In this document: positions 1 to 8,925 of the stretch, piece by piece
Layout: the number at the start of each line of letters is the position of its first letter
How positions within the stretch are numbered: the stretch's first letter is position 1
Assembly (NCBI GenBank): GCA_944323145.1
Contig: CALURJ010000001.1
Span: forward strand, 1 to 64,000
DNA from: Candidatus Gastranaerophilales bacterium
GTDB lineage: Bacteria > Cyanobacteriota > Vampirovibrionia > Gastranaerophilales > Gastranaerophilaceae
DNA length: 64,000 nucleotides
Direction: 5' to 3'
The notes under the pieces: generated by a model
The model's input: the letters and a program-made list of their open reading frames with translations, nothing else
Database searches by the model: none
Told to the model about the DNA's origin: nothing
Position numbers and translations under genes: made by a program

Positions 1-96
<96 letters not shown>

Positions 97-118
97 TTCT
101 TAAAATTATAATAAAAAA

Positions 119-152
119 AAGAGTCTGATATTTTTATCGGACTCTTTTTTTG
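119..152 (+). terminator. Rho-independent terminator after gap
   Basis: The arms AGAGTCTGATA and TATCGGACTCT pair with a single G-T wobble and are followed by a run of T. The 3' arm and T-run are nearly identical to those of the terminator at 27545, so the same terminator sequence is used twice in the window. Confidence 0.85.
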
Positions 153-217
153 CTCTGTTTACCGATATAAAGTTTTTTATTTTTCTTGATAATAGTTTTG
201 AAAGTGAGGGCTCATTT

Positions 218-421
218 ATGCAAGTTGTAAAAATAATTACTTATATTCTGATTTTAGCCGGGGCTTTAAACTGGGGATTAGTCGGATTTTTTAATATTGA
301 TTTAGTCCGGCTTATATTTGGGGATATGACATTATGGGTCAGAATTGTTTATGGCTTAATTGGTGTAAGTGCAATTCTTTATGTATTTTCTTCTTATCAC
401 GATATATTTGAAAATAATTAA
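218..421 (+). CDS. DUF378 family small membrane protein
   Basis: A 67-residue protein with two hydrophobic segments, about residues 5-28 and 38-60. The first contains the LAGALNWGLVGFFNIDLV block typical of DUF378 (YuzA-like) proteins, small two-helix inner-membrane proteins of unknown function. A GAGGG ribosome binding site precedes the ATG by about 7 bases. It stands alone between the gap terminator and the next gene. Confidence 0.85.
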   Translation: MQVVKIITYILILAGALNWGLVGFFNIDLVRLIFGDMTLWVRIVYGLIGVSAILYVFSSYHDIFENN

Positions 422-456
422 CTTTTTGTAAATAAGTTTGTTTTTTTATATGCTGT

Positions 457-484
457 ATGATATCCTTATAAAAAAGGGTATCAT
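457..484 (+). promoter_or_regulatory. Inverted repeat abutting the start codon at 485
   Basis: ATGATATCC at 457-465 and GGGTATCAT at 476-484 are inverted repeats with one mismatch. The right arm ends on the base before the ATG. The purine-rich stretch that would serve as ribosome binding site lies in the loop and right arm, so a hairpin here could limit translation, or the repeat could be an operator. Function is inference. Confidence 0.4.
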
Positions 485-862
485 ATGAAAAAATTAATGT
501 TTATTATATTATCATTTGTTCTGCTATTACAGGCTTCTCAAGCTTTTGCAGGTTCATATTTAAGGACTGAAATTCCTTTGGCAGGGGCGACGATGCTTCC
601 AGCAAAAATGCATGCAATGGTTCTTGGCCCAGTTTATGCCGAAGTTGATAAAAGTGTTGATGACTGCCGTAAATTTCATCTTACAGATACTAAAATTACA
701 AAACCAAAAACAAATGTGGAATATGGCCGCAATGGCAGAGAAATTGCCGGTATCTGGTCTGAAGAATGGATTGTTGACGCTTGCGGAACTCCTGTCAGTG
801 TTCCTATTGACTTTACAATCCGTGGCAAAGGTGTGAAGTTTGATATTAAGCCGCTACAATAG
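485..862 (+). CDS. Secreted protein of unknown function
   Basis: A 125-residue protein. Residues 1-23 form a typical signal peptide: KK, a long Leu/Ile/Phe core and an AFA-G cleavage site. The mature part is about 100 residues with two cysteines (DDC about residue 59 and DAC about 99) that could form a disulfide outside the cytoplasm. I do not recognise the family. The gene runs towards the M16 peptidase gene, with one base between the two stop codons. Its start codon directly follows a hairpin-forming sequence. Confidence 0.7.
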   Translation: MKKLMFIILSFVLLLQASQAFAGSYLRTEIPLAGATMLPAKMHAMVLGPVYAEVDKSVDDCRKFHLTDTKITKPKTNVEYGRNGREIAGIWSEEWIVDACGTPVSVPIDFTIRGKGVKFDIKPLQ

Positions 863-863
863 A

Positions 864-3671
864 CTATAATTTCAGATTTTCAATATATTCTTTGTTGGCA
901 TTTAAAGTGTTTTCTGTAGCCACAATTGAGTAGACAGGCTTACCTGCAAATACGTAATTCGCGGTGTTATAAATATCATCGGCTGTAATACTGTCTATCA
1001 TTTTTAATACTTGGTTATCCCTTGATATTCCGTAAGGAGTGTTAAGAGAGTATAATAATCCGCAGGTTTGAGAAACGCTTGTATTATTTATATTTAAAAT
1101 TGTATTTTTCAAATTTAATTTTGCATTTTTTAATTCTTCGTCAGTGACTTTTTCAGATTTAATTTTTTGTATGTGTTTGTTAAACCCGTCAATTGATTTT
1201 TGAATGTTATCATAACTTATTTCGTTTGTATCTTTATTTTCTGTAGTTGTACCGATTTTCAGATAAAAGAGGCCGGTATTATCTGTGATATCAAAGTTTG
1301 AACGGACATGGTATGCAAGTTTTTGTTTTTCCCGCAGGTCATTAAATAGTCTGGATGAAGAGTTTCCTCCGAGTATTGTATTTAAAAGCTCAAGGCATAT
1401 ATCATCTTTTATATTATTGCCTGCTCTGAATTTGAAAGCTTCAATTATTTCGGCCTGATTTTTGTTATCAGTATCTGTGAGAACTTTGGTTTCAGTATTT
1501 GGTATATATTTATCCAGTATTTCATTAGGTCTGTAAGCATTGAATTTTTTGTAAGAAGCTATATTTTTGAACAGGATGTCATTAAGTTCCGGCTTTTTGT
1601 TAAATGGTGCTGTTACTGCAATTGAAGCTTTTGAATTTGTCATAATAGTATTGTACAAGTTTTTTACGTCATCAAGTGTCAGAGTTTGCAATTCTTTCAA
1701 AAGATCACTTTTAGTTTTTCCCTGCGGAAGATTTTTGTATACTTCTGCATCAAGTTTATCAAAGGCTGATTTTTGAGAAATCGAGATATTATCAATAACT
1801 CTTGATTTTACTTCGTTAAATGTTTCCTGATTAAATCTCGGGCTGTCAAGAAGTTCTTTTGCCGATTTTAAGGCTTTATCCATATCTTCGGATGCGAATT
1901 TAGAATAAACTGTAACGGATTTGTTGTTACTTTCAAAATTTGCATTTATACCGGACTTTTGAAGATTTTTATAGAATTCTTCTTGATTTTTATTTAAGGT
2001 CCCTTCATTTAAAAGCTCATTGAGTACAATTACTGCAGCAAATTTGTCTGTATTATATCCTTCTGTTGAAAATTCCATCTTAACGTAACAGTTATCAGTT
2101 CTGCCGTTATTTGTTACTATTTTGAAATTATTATTCGGCATAGTGTATTCTTTTACGTTGTTTAAATCAATTGCTTCTTTTCTGCCGGTAAAAGATATAC
2201 TTTTTGCGTCGTTGTAATTTTTGTTTATACTTTCAGCATTTGCAGATGATGGGTGAACAACTGTCACTGACGCTTTATTTATATCAAGATATTTTTTTGC
2301 GGCGTTAACAATATCATCGGCTGTCATTGATTTAATAATTTCCTGATAATTGTTCAGATAATCTGCATTATTTTCCAACATTGCTGTACCTATTGCGTTG
2401 TTAGTTCTGAATGAGTGTTCAAAAATAGTTGAAAACTCATTAAGCATACGTTTTTTTATAATCTGCATTTCATCATCTGTAGGCGGATTGTTTGCAACAT
2501 TGGCGATTTCATTAAATATTACTTTCAGAACTTTTTCGGAGTTTTCATCGGATGTTTCTGCAATAAACATCAATGCTCTTCCGTCTTTTGGATTTGTACT
2601 TATTTTTTCTTCTGCTGTATAAAAAGAAGCATTATAAGTTTTTAGTTTTTTATCAATACGGGAAGTCGATGAGCCTGATAAAAGTTCCGTAAGTGCTTCT
2701 TCATACACTCTATCTTTAATATTTTGAGCGTCTGCTCCGTTAAATCCGACTGCTATATGCGCAGCTGTTGCTTTATCGGATATAAAATCTTCTCTTACTG
2801 TTTTTTGAACGGGAATAAGTTTTTCAAAATTGCGATGTCCGGATGGTTGTTTTTTAGATGTAAAGTATTTGGAGATTAATTTCATTGTTTCTTCAGGCTT
2901 TACATCTCCGGTTATAACTGTTACCATGTTCGCGGGGTAATAGTTGTTATTATAGTAATTTACAACATCTTCACGCGTCAGATTTGTTATATTATCTGTT
3001 GTCCCGCCAATCATGTCGGTTGAGGTCGTTTTGATATTGTACAAATTTTTAAGCATCTTATTTACTGCAAGATTTTCTGGATCCGAGGTAATCATGTTAA
3101 TTTCGGAATTTACAATACCTTTTTCTTTTTCAAGTTTATCTGCCGCAAACAGCGGAGTTTCTAACATTGAGGCATGAATTTTTATCTTGTTTTCCAAATC
3201 ACCTTCATTCAGGAGATTTGAACTTATATAATAGTTTGTTTCCGCAAAGCCTGTTGACGCATTTGTTGAAGCTCCCATTTTATCTACCTGTTTGAAAAAG
3301 TCACCCTGTTCAAGTCCTTGGGAGCCGTTAAATAAATTATGCTCAATATAGTGGCTGATTCCCCGCAAGTTATCCGGTTCATTCATTGAACCTGTGTTAA
3401 CGTATGTCCTTAAAACGGTTTCGCCTTCCTGCGGAACAATAATTACCCTTTGACCGTTTGCAAGTTTGTAGCAATAAGCTTTTGTGTCATAAGGAAAGTT
3501 CATTTCTCCGGTTTTGGTATAAGCAATAGGAGTTTTTACCGCAAAATCAGGTTGTATATTTGATAATTGTTCAATTTGCGGATTTGTCTGAACTGCTTCG
3601 GTCCCCTTGAAAACCTGCTTATTACTGTATTGATAATTATTTACACTATTAATAGAATTTATTCTAACCAC
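864..3671 (-). CDS. M16 (insulinase/pitrilysin) family metallopeptidase, two-module
   Basis: A 935-residue zinc peptidase with two consecutive M16 modules. The inverted zinc motif HxxEH is present as H107-Y-I-E110-H111, and a glutamate in VNSEI (about residue 190) fits the third ligand. The C-terminal half carries the R/Y-type M16 substrate-binding region (GGNSSSRLFNDLREK), as in presequence-protease-like enzymes. No signal peptide is visible. The N-terminus is instead Asn/Tyr-rich and ends in VFKG near residue 23, a pattern shared with several unrelated proteins here. The start is GTG (VRINSIN...) without a clear ribosome binding site. A second, shorter M16 protein is encoded at 30536-31864. 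Confidence 0.9.
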   Translation of the reverse strand: MVRINSINSVNNYQYSNKQVFKGTEAVQTNPQIEQLSNIQPDFAVKTPIAYTKTGEMNFPYDTKAYCYKLANGQRVIIVPQEGETVLRTYVNTGSMNEPDNLRGISHYIEHNLFNGSQGLEQGDFFKQVDKMGASTNASTGFAETNYYISSNLLNEGDLENKIKIHASMLETPLFAADKLEKEKGIVNSEINMITSDPENLAVNKMLKNLYNIKTTSTDMIGGTTDNITNLTREDVVNYYNNNYYPANMVTVITGDVKPEETMKLISKYFTSKKQPSGHRNFEKLIPVQKTVREDFISDKATAAHIAVGFNGADAQNIKDRVYEEALTELLSGSSTSRIDKKLKTYNASFYTAEEKISTNPKDGRALMFIAETSDENSEKVLKVIFNEIANVANNPPTDDEMQIIKKRMLNEFSTIFEHSFRTNNAIGTAMLENNADYLNNYQEIIKSMTADDIVNAAKKYLDINKASVTVVHPSSANAESINKNYNDAKSISFTGRKEAIDLNNVKEYTMPNNNFKIVTNNGRTDNCYVKMEFSTEGYNTDKFAAVIVLNELLNEGTLNKNQEEFYKNLQKSGINANFESNNKSVTVYSKFASEDMDKALKSAKELLDSPRFNQETFNEVKSRVIDNISISQKSAFDKLDAEVYKNLPQGKTKSDLLKELQTLTLDDVKNLYNTIMTNSKASIAVTAPFNKKPELNDILFKNIASYKKFNAYRPNEILDKYIPNTETKVLTDTDNKNQAEIIEAFKFRAGNNIKDDICLELLNTILGGNSSSRLFNDLREKQKLAYHVRSNFDITDNTGLFYLKIGTTTENKDTNEISYDNIQKSIDGFNKHIQKIKSEKVTDEELKNAKLNLKNTILNINNTSVSQTCGLLYSLNTPYGISRDNQVLKMIDSITADDIYNTANYVFAGKPVYSIVATENTLNANKEYIENLKL

Positions 3672-3716
3672 ATTAATATAAAAACATGAACAAATAAAAA
3701 ATTGCCTTTTTATTTA

Positions 3717-4994
3717 TTATCTGAAAATAGTTTGTTCTCTGTCAGGGCCGACACTTACGATTGAAATCGGAACTTCAAGAAGTTCTTCAAGCCTTGTTAG
3801 ATATTTTTTACAATTTTCAGGTAATTTGTTATATTCTTTAATATCAGAAACATTTACCCCCCAGCCTTTGTGAGTTTCGTAAACAGGTTCTAAATATTTA
3901 TGGATAAATACATCTGTCGGATAGCTTGTATAAATTTTTCCGTCACGTGTGTCTTTATAGGCCGTACATACTTTAATCTCATCGAAACTGTCGAATACAT
4001 CTATTTTTGTTAATGCAATTGATGTCAAACCTCCGACTAAAACGGCATATTTCATCGTCACAGCATCAAACCAGCCGCAGCGTCTAGGCCTGCCTGTTGT
4101 AACTCCGTATTCGTGTCCTATTTCTCTTATTTTATCGCCTGTTTTATCTTTAAGCTCAGTTACAAAAGGCCCTTCACCTACTCTTGTTACATATGCTTTT
4201 GCAACACCTATAACTTCATCAATCATTGTAGGCCCGTAACCTGAGCCGGTTGCAGCACCGCCGCCTATAGGATTTGATGATGTTACAAAAGGATAGGTTC
4301 CATAGTCTATATCAAGCATAACACCCTGTGCGCCTTCAAAAAGTATTGCTTTTTTATCCCGTTTTGCATTTTCAAGCTCTTTTTGCCAGTCAAAGCAGAC
4401 GTAAGGCTTAAAAATTCCCGCATATTTTTCGCATAATGCAAGAATGCAGTCTTTTGTATAAGGTTCAAGTCCGTAAACTTTTTCAAGGGTTTTATTTTTC
4501 AAAGGCAGAATAATGTCCAGTTTTTCATTTAAGGCTTCCGGAGAATATAAATCCTGAATTTTAAGTCCTATTCTTGCCATTTTGTCTGTATAAGTCGGAC
4601 CGATCCCTTTTTTAGTTGTTCCGATTTTTCCTTTTCCTGCAGTATTTTCTGTGTAGCCGTCGACTTCTGTGTGATAAGGCATTGTGATAGACGCGAGCGG
4701 ATTAATTCTTAACCCTGAAACATCAATTCCTTCTTTGATAAGCCCCTGTATTTCCTGTTCAAAATATTCCGGCAGAATGACGGTTCCTGCACCGATAAAG
4801 CAGGTTTTGCCTTTGTATAAAATTCCTGACGGTATCAAATGGAATTTGAATGTTTTGTTATGTGCAACAACAGTGTGTCCTGCATTGCATCCGCCCTGAT
4901 ATCTTATAATTAAATCAGCATCCTGAGCTAATAAATCAGTAATTTTAGCTTTCCCTTCATCGCCCCACTGCGCGCCTACTACAACCTTATTCAT
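3717..4994 (-). CDS. purA: Adenylosuccinate synthetase
   Basis: Full-length PurA (425 residues), which makes adenylosuccinate from IMP, aspartate and GTP in AMP synthesis. The N-terminus VVVGAQWGDEGKAKITDLL is the family's GTP/IMP-binding signature; GHTVV, the GIGPTY loop and TTGRPRRCGWFD are also present. No neighbouring purine gene is in the window. The monocistronic arrangement between the M16 peptidase and the prepilin gene says little about regulation. Confidence 0.98.
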   Translation of the reverse strand: MNKVVVGAQWGDEGKAKITDLLAQDADLIIRYQGGCNAGHTVVAHNKTFKFHLIPSGILYKGKTCFIGAGTVILPEYFEQEIQGLIKEGIDVSGLRINPLASITMPYHTEVDGYTENTAGKGKIGTTKKGIGPTYTDKMARIGLKIQDLYSPEALNEKLDIILPLKNKTLEKVYGLEPYTKDCILALCEKYAGIFKPYVCFDWQKELENAKRDKKAILFEGAQGVMLDIDYGTYPFVTSSNPIGGGAATGSGYGPTMIDEVIGVAKAYVTRVGEGPFVTELKDKTGDKIREIGHEYGVTTGRPRRCGWFDAVTMKYAVLVGGLTSIALTKIDVFDSFDEIKVCTAYKDTRDGKIYTSYPTDVFIHKYLEPVYETHKGWGVNVSDIKEYNKLPENCKKYLTRLEELLEVPISIVSVGPDREQTIFR

Positions 4995-5071
4995 ATCCCT
5001 TAAATCCTTTCTGTGAAAAACAGGTTAATTACTGATTTATTTTAACACAAAAATTTTATTTAATAAAATTT

Positions 5072-5908
5072 TTACGGTAGGCATTCAAAATATGTTTTGT
5101 TGTCATCATACGGGCATTTATTCATAAGCGCATAATAAGAACATCCTATACCGTTAGCTTTCTGGCTAGAGTTTAGATTGCATGGATTACCTGCTCTATC
5201 GTCATAGTTCCCTGCTTCAATTTCTTCATCTGTGTAATTTTTTGGTTCTGAATAGGATGTAACCATATCCTTTTGTTTATCCAATTTAAAAAAGAAAATG
5301 TCATGTCCCAGTCTGTTCGGTTTTTGGGCTCCGTTAGTATCAATGACTATGTTTAGTGAGGCCTCAATTATAGAGAATCCTATATAACTACCGTCAGGTA
5401 AAACATTTGTATAATATAGAGCATTCCCGAGCCCGGAGAGTGATGAAGTTGTTATATCGGCTTTGTTATTATAAGTCCGAATTGTTTCATTCAGTCTTAC
5501 AATATGAGTGTCAGTATTATTATATATACTTTTTACACCATCTATATTAAGAAGTGTTTTGTGTAAAATTTCATAGCATTCAGGGGCATTATCATAAGGC
5601 TTTCCGCTGTTACCCGCGTACGGGTAATATGTGCAGTATTGAGCAAAGTTATCAAGTCCAAAATCCGTTTTTGCTTTTAGAAATACCTGCTGTGTAACTG
5701 AAAGAGTTTTTTTAAATTGACTTTCAAGAGCTTTATGTTGAAATTTTGCAACAACACTCGGGATTGTAATTGCCGCAACAACTCCGATAATTCCGAGAGT
5801 GATAAGTACTTCTGCAAGTGTAAAAGCAAATAATTCCTTAGAAAACCTTGTTATAGTTAACTTTTCGGGGGGGGGGAAGGCAATTCTCAGCTTCTTACCT
5901 TTTTCCAT
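5072..5908 (-). CDS. Type IV pilin-like prepilin with a C10 tract in its leader
   Basis: A 278-residue pseudopilin/major-pilin-like protein. Prepilin peptidase should cut at A28|F29 before FTLAEVLITLGIIGVVAA, with Glu5 of the mature protein (E33) present. The C-terminal part is a Cys-containing globular domain (CNLNSSQKANGIGC). The ATG is well supported: AGGAG lies 7 bases upstream. The leader is unusually long (28 residues) and its middle is encoded by ten consecutive C residues (FPPP, residues 11-14). Gain or loss of one base would shift the frame before the cleavage site, so expression could switch on and off. Pilus type (type IV pilus or type II secretion) cannot be told. Confidence 0.85.
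   Translation of the reverse strand: MEKGKKLRIAFPPPEKLTITRFSKELFAFTLAEVLITLGIIGVVAAITIPSVVAKFQHKALESQFKKTLSVTQQVFLKAKTDFGLDNFAQYCTYYPYAGNSGKPYDNAPECYEILHKTLLNIDGVKSIYNNTDTHIVRLNETIRTYNNKADITTSSLSGLGNALYYTNVLPDGSYIGFSIIEASLNIVIDTNGAQKPNRLGHDIFFFKLDKQKDMVTSYSEPKNYTDEEIEAGNYDDRAGNPCNLNSSQKANGIGCSYYALMNKCPYDDNKTYFECLP
5867..5876 (-). repeat. Homopolymer tract of 10 G (10 C on the coding strand)
   Basis: Ten uninterrupted G residues on the plus strand, inside codons 11-14 of the minus-strand prepilin gene. The AT-rich flanks on the coding strand (ATTGCC before, GAAAA after) resemble those of the tract at 33062-33071. A candidate slippage site. Confidence 0.9.
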
Positions 5909-5973
5909 AATAAAACTCCTCTTATATATAACAATCTATTCAATTATTTATCATTTTTCAAATTTTGTCAAGA

Positions 5974-6966
5974 TTAGCCAGTTTTTAAGATATTTGTTAA
6001 TTCAGGCAAAACTTCAAATACGTCGCCAACAAGACCACAGGCGCATATATCAAATATCGGCGCTTTTTCATCTGTATTAATTGCAATAATTTTGTCACTG
6101 TCCTGCATTCCTACAATATGCTGAATAGCCCCTGAAATCCCGCAGGCTATATAGAGTTTTGGTGTAACTGTTTTTCCTGTCTGTCCGATTTGAATATCTG
6201 CAGGAGCAAGCCCCATCTCAACAGCACCGCGGCTAGCGGCAACACACGCTCCAATGCTTTCTGCAAAGTTTTTTAGTAATTCAAATCCCGCTTCATTTTT
6301 CATCCCCTTGCCGCCGGCAACAATAATTTCTGCACTGTCAAGTTCATTTATTGCGGTATTTACACCTTTTACAAATTCCACAAATTTAACTTTAGTTTCA
6401 ATATTATCTATATTTGGTTTGATATAAATAAATTTTGTATCTTTTACAATATTTTCAGGAGCCGGCTTAAAAACTTTCGGACGTACAGTTGCCATTTGAG
6501 GCATTGTTTTGCATAAAATTGTAGCCATAAGTTTTCCGCCAAAGGTAGGACGTGTTGCAGCAAGCTGTCCCTTTTCGTTTATGTCAAGTCCTGTGCAATC
6601 AGCAGTTAAGCCTGTATGCAAAGATGAGGAAACCCTCGGTGCTAAATCACGCCCTTGAGTTGTCGCGCCGATAAGTACAATTTCCGGTTTAACTTCGTTT
6701 ATAACATCAACGGCAATTTTTGAATACAACTCGGTTGAGTAGTTAGCAAGCCTGTCATCTTCTGCAATATAAACGTAATCAAATCCCGAATTAATAAACG
6801 CTTCTTTAAATTCTTCCGCCAATCCTGTTTTACATATAAGCAGAGCAGAAACATCTGCATTATTAAGTTTTTTTGAAAGTTCCTGAGCCTTGTAAGCCAA
6901 TTCAAAAAGAACCGTGTGGAGATAATTTTCTTTTGTAACTTCTGTATATAACATTATATTACTCAT
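5974..6966 (-). CDS. etfA: Electron transfer flavoprotein, alpha subunit
   Basis: A 330-residue EtfA, the FAD-binding subunit of the ETF heterodimer. The C-terminal FAD domain shows GQTGKTVTPKLYIACGISG and HIVGMQDS, the family's hallmark. I chose the ATG at 6966 because GGAGGAA lies 6-8 bases upstream; a TTG five codons earlier is less likely. It overlaps the end of etfB by 8 bases, so the two are translationally coupled. The neighbouring NfnA-like flavoprotein suggests a role in NAD(P)H/ferredoxin electron flow of an anaerobe, but the sequence does not prove bifurcation. Confidence 0.95.
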   Translation of the reverse strand: MSNIMLYTEVTKENYLHTVLFELAYKAQELSKKLNNADVSALLICKTGLAEEFKEAFINSGFDYVYIAEDDRLANYSTELYSKIAVDVINEVKPEIVLIGATTQGRDLAPRVSSSLHTGLTADCTGLDINEKGQLAATRPTFGGKLMATILCKTMPQMATVRPKVFKPAPENIVKDTKFIYIKPNIDNIETKVKFVEFVKGVNTAINELDSAEIIVAGGKGMKNEAGFELLKNFAESIGACVAASRGAVEMGLAPADIQIGQTGKTVTPKLYIACGISGAIQHIVGMQDSDKIIAINTDEKAPIFDICACGLVGDVFEVLPELTNILKTG

Positions 6967-7744
6967 TAGAAATTCCTCCAAATTCGCTTATTTTTTCTGC
7001 CAGTTCATTATAGTCCGAGCAAATTTCGCATTCTCCCCTGTTGTGTTCGGGGCGGAATGCTCTGCTTACAAATGTCGGGGAACCTTTAATCCCTGTTTCT
7101 TCAGGTGTAAGCCCTATATCTTCCATTGAATAAACAGTAATTTCAGCATTTTTTGCTTTTATATAACCGTTAATTTTTGCTCGTGTTGTCTCTTCAAAAC
7201 CTTTTAATACACAAATCAGTGCGGGAAGTTCAACTCTCAGGGTTTCAAGACCTTCTTCTATTTCTCTGACCGCGCAGATATGTGTGTTTTCACATTCTTT
7301 CAGTTCTTTTACAAAGGTAATTTGAGGAATGCCTAATTGATTTGCAATGCTCGGGCCTGTCTGGGCTGTATCTCCGTCTATTGCAAATTGACCGCATATA
7401 ATTAAGTCAAAATCAGGAAGTTTCGACTTAATCGCGGAGGTTATGGTTTTGCCTGTTGCGTAAGTATCTGCTCCTGCAAACTTTTTATCCGTAATTAAAA
7501 TGCCATTATCACATCCTAGTGCAATTGCCTGCCTTAACATTTTTTCAGCCTGTATAGGCCCCATGGTTATGGCAGTAATTTCAACATCCTCAATAATTTT
7601 TTTTAGTTTCAGAGCTTCTTCAATTGCATATACGTCAAAGGGGTTGATAATACTTTCTACCCCTTCCCTTTGTATAGTGTTATTTTCTGTCCACTTAATA
7701 TCTGTAGTATCAGGGACCTGTTTTATGCAGACAATAATTTTCAT
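6959..7744 (-). CDS. etfB: Electron transfer flavoprotein, beta subunit
   Basis: A 261-residue EtfB. The N-terminus (KIIVCIKQVPDT), NPFDVYAIEEALKLK and AIDGDTAQTGPSIANQLG match the family and its nucleotide-binding region. It pairs with EtfA to shuttle electrons between flavoprotein dehydrogenases. It lies first of the pair, 8 bases downstream of the Cys-rich mini-protein gene, in a run NfnA-like - mini-protein - etfB - etfA on the minus strand. Confidence 0.95.
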   Translation of the reverse strand: MKIIVCIKQVPDTTDIKWTENNTIQREGVESIINPFDVYAIEEALKLKKIIEDVEITAITMGPIQAEKMLRQAIALGCDNGILITDKKFAGADTYATGKTITSAIKSKLPDFDLIICGQFAIDGDTAQTGPSIANQLGIPQITFVKELKECENTHICAVREIEEGLETLRVELPALICVLKGFEETTRAKINGYIKAKNAEITVYSMEDIGLTPEETGIKGSPTFVSRAFRPEHNRGECEICSDYNELAEKISEFGGISNE

Positions 7745-7752
7745 ATAAAACC

Positions 7753-7935
7753 TTATCTGTGTACTTTAGCGGCTTTTTGTCTTGCTGTTGTTTCAAGCAA
7801 AGCATTGTATGCCAACATGTACATTGAGCATTTTCTTACACTTGGAACAAACCAGGCGCAGCTTTCAAGCGTACAAACTTTGTCAATATCTGAACCTGCA
7901 CTCATCAGCGGGCAATATGGAATATCTTTAGCCAT
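7753..7935 (-). CDS. Cys-rich 60-residue protein in the etf cluster
   Basis: A small protein with four cysteines spaced C8, C21, C26 and C36 (YCPLM, KVCTLESCAWFVP, RKCSMYML). The arrangement looks like a metal or iron-sulfur site. The ESCAW-x-VP...C block resembles small Cys proteins found in other anaerobes, but I cannot assign a named family. It is wedged between the NfnA-like gene (9 bases away) and etfB (8 bases away), which argues that it is translated with them and takes part in the same electron-transfer function. Confidence 0.75.
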   Translation of the reverse strand: MAKDIPYCPLMSAGSDIDKVCTLESCAWFVPSVRKCSMYMLAYNALLETTARQKAAKVHR

Positions 7936-7944
7936 AATTTTCTC

Positions 7945-8793
7945 CTATTTATTGATTGACTGTTTTAACAAATTACAGTTTTCGTCGCGTTTTCTTTCCT
8001 GATCTTTGTAAATTTTTGTCCTGTTTATAACTTCATCAAAGTCTATTTTGTGTGCATCAAAGTCAGGGCCGTCTACGCAGGCAAATTTAGTTTCTCCGCC
8101 GACCGTAATTCTGCATGCTCCGCACATTCCGGTGCCGTCAACCATGATAGGATTCATGCTCGCTTCAGTATAAATTCCTTTATCACGTGTTAAATCCGCC
8201 ACTGCTCTCATCATTGGCATAGGTCCGACGGCTATTGCATAGTCTACTTTTTCCTGACTCATAATTCTTTCAAGTACCTGTGTAACAAAACCTTTTTCGC
8301 CAAGGGTTCCGTCATCTGTAGTTATAAAAAGTTCCGTACAGGCATTTTTCATCTTGTCCTGCCAGAAGATTAAATCTTTTGTTCTTGCCCCCATAATCAT
8401 GTACACTTTGTTGCCGGCTTCTTTAAAAGCCTTTGCAATCAGATAACATGGAGCAGCACCGTAACCGCCTGCAAGGCAAACAACAGTGCCGTATTTTTTT
8501 ATATGTGTTGGCTGTCCCAGAGGGCCTACAATATCATGTATTTCATCACCTTCATTCAAGGCTGCCAGCTGCTTTGTTGAATATCCAACAGCCATAAATA
8601 CAAGTGTAAGTTCGCCTTTTTCTTTATTAACATCAGCTATAGTCAGAGGAACTCGTTCACTGTTTTTCGTTGCTCTGAAAATTATAAATTGTCCTGCCTT
8701 AGCGTTTCTGACTACATAGGGTGCGTCTACTGTAATTTCAAACTGGTTTGGACATAGTTCTTTTTTTGATAAAATTTTGTATCCCATACTCAT
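7945..8793 (-). CDS. NfnA/SudB-like ferredoxin-NAD(P) reductase subunit (FAD, 2Fe-2S)
   Basis: A 282-residue flavoprotein of the dihydroorotate-dehydrogenase-PyrK / sulfide-dehydrogenase-beta / NfnA type. The FAD motif RVPLTIAD (about 47-54), a Gly-rich NAD(P) loop LAGGYGAAPCYL, and a [2Fe-2S] site near the C-terminus (D-G-T-G-M-C-G-A-C, then C after 11 residues) are visible. An Asp plus three Cys is the NfnA ligand set. NfnA normally works with NfnB (GltD-like), which is absent next to it. Here the partner genes are etfAB and a Cys-rich mini-protein. It may supply or take electrons from ETF; that is inference. Confidence 0.88.
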   Translation of the reverse strand: MSMGYKILSKKELCPNQFEITVDAPYVVRNAKAGQFIIFRATKNSERVPLTIADVNKEKGELTLVFMAVGYSTKQLAALNEGDEIHDIVGPLGQPTHIKKYGTVVCLAGGYGAAPCYLIAKAFKEAGNKVYMIMGARTKDLIFWQDKMKNACTELFITTDDGTLGEKGFVTQVLERIMSQEKVDYAIAVGPMPMMRAVADLTRDKGIYTEASMNPIMVDGTGMCGACRITVGGETKFACVDGPDFDAHKIDFDEVINRTKIYKDQERKRDENCNLLKQSINK

Positions 8794-8869
8794 CTCTTTC
8801 TTATATATCTGAATTATACACTAAAAATTGAAAGAGAACAAGGATTTTTTCCGGCAATTAATTAATAAA

Positions 8870-8893
8870 TAAAAAAGCCCTTTTGGGGCTTTT
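8870..8893 (-). terminator. Rho-independent terminator after the 8926-9222 gene
   Basis: On the minus strand AAAAGCCCC and GGGCTTTTTT form a short G+C-rich stem followed by T residues. It separates the small unknown gene from the etf cluster. Confidence 0.75.
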
Positions 8894-8925
8894 CTATCGA
8901 TATATAGACAAAGTAGAATTAGTGG

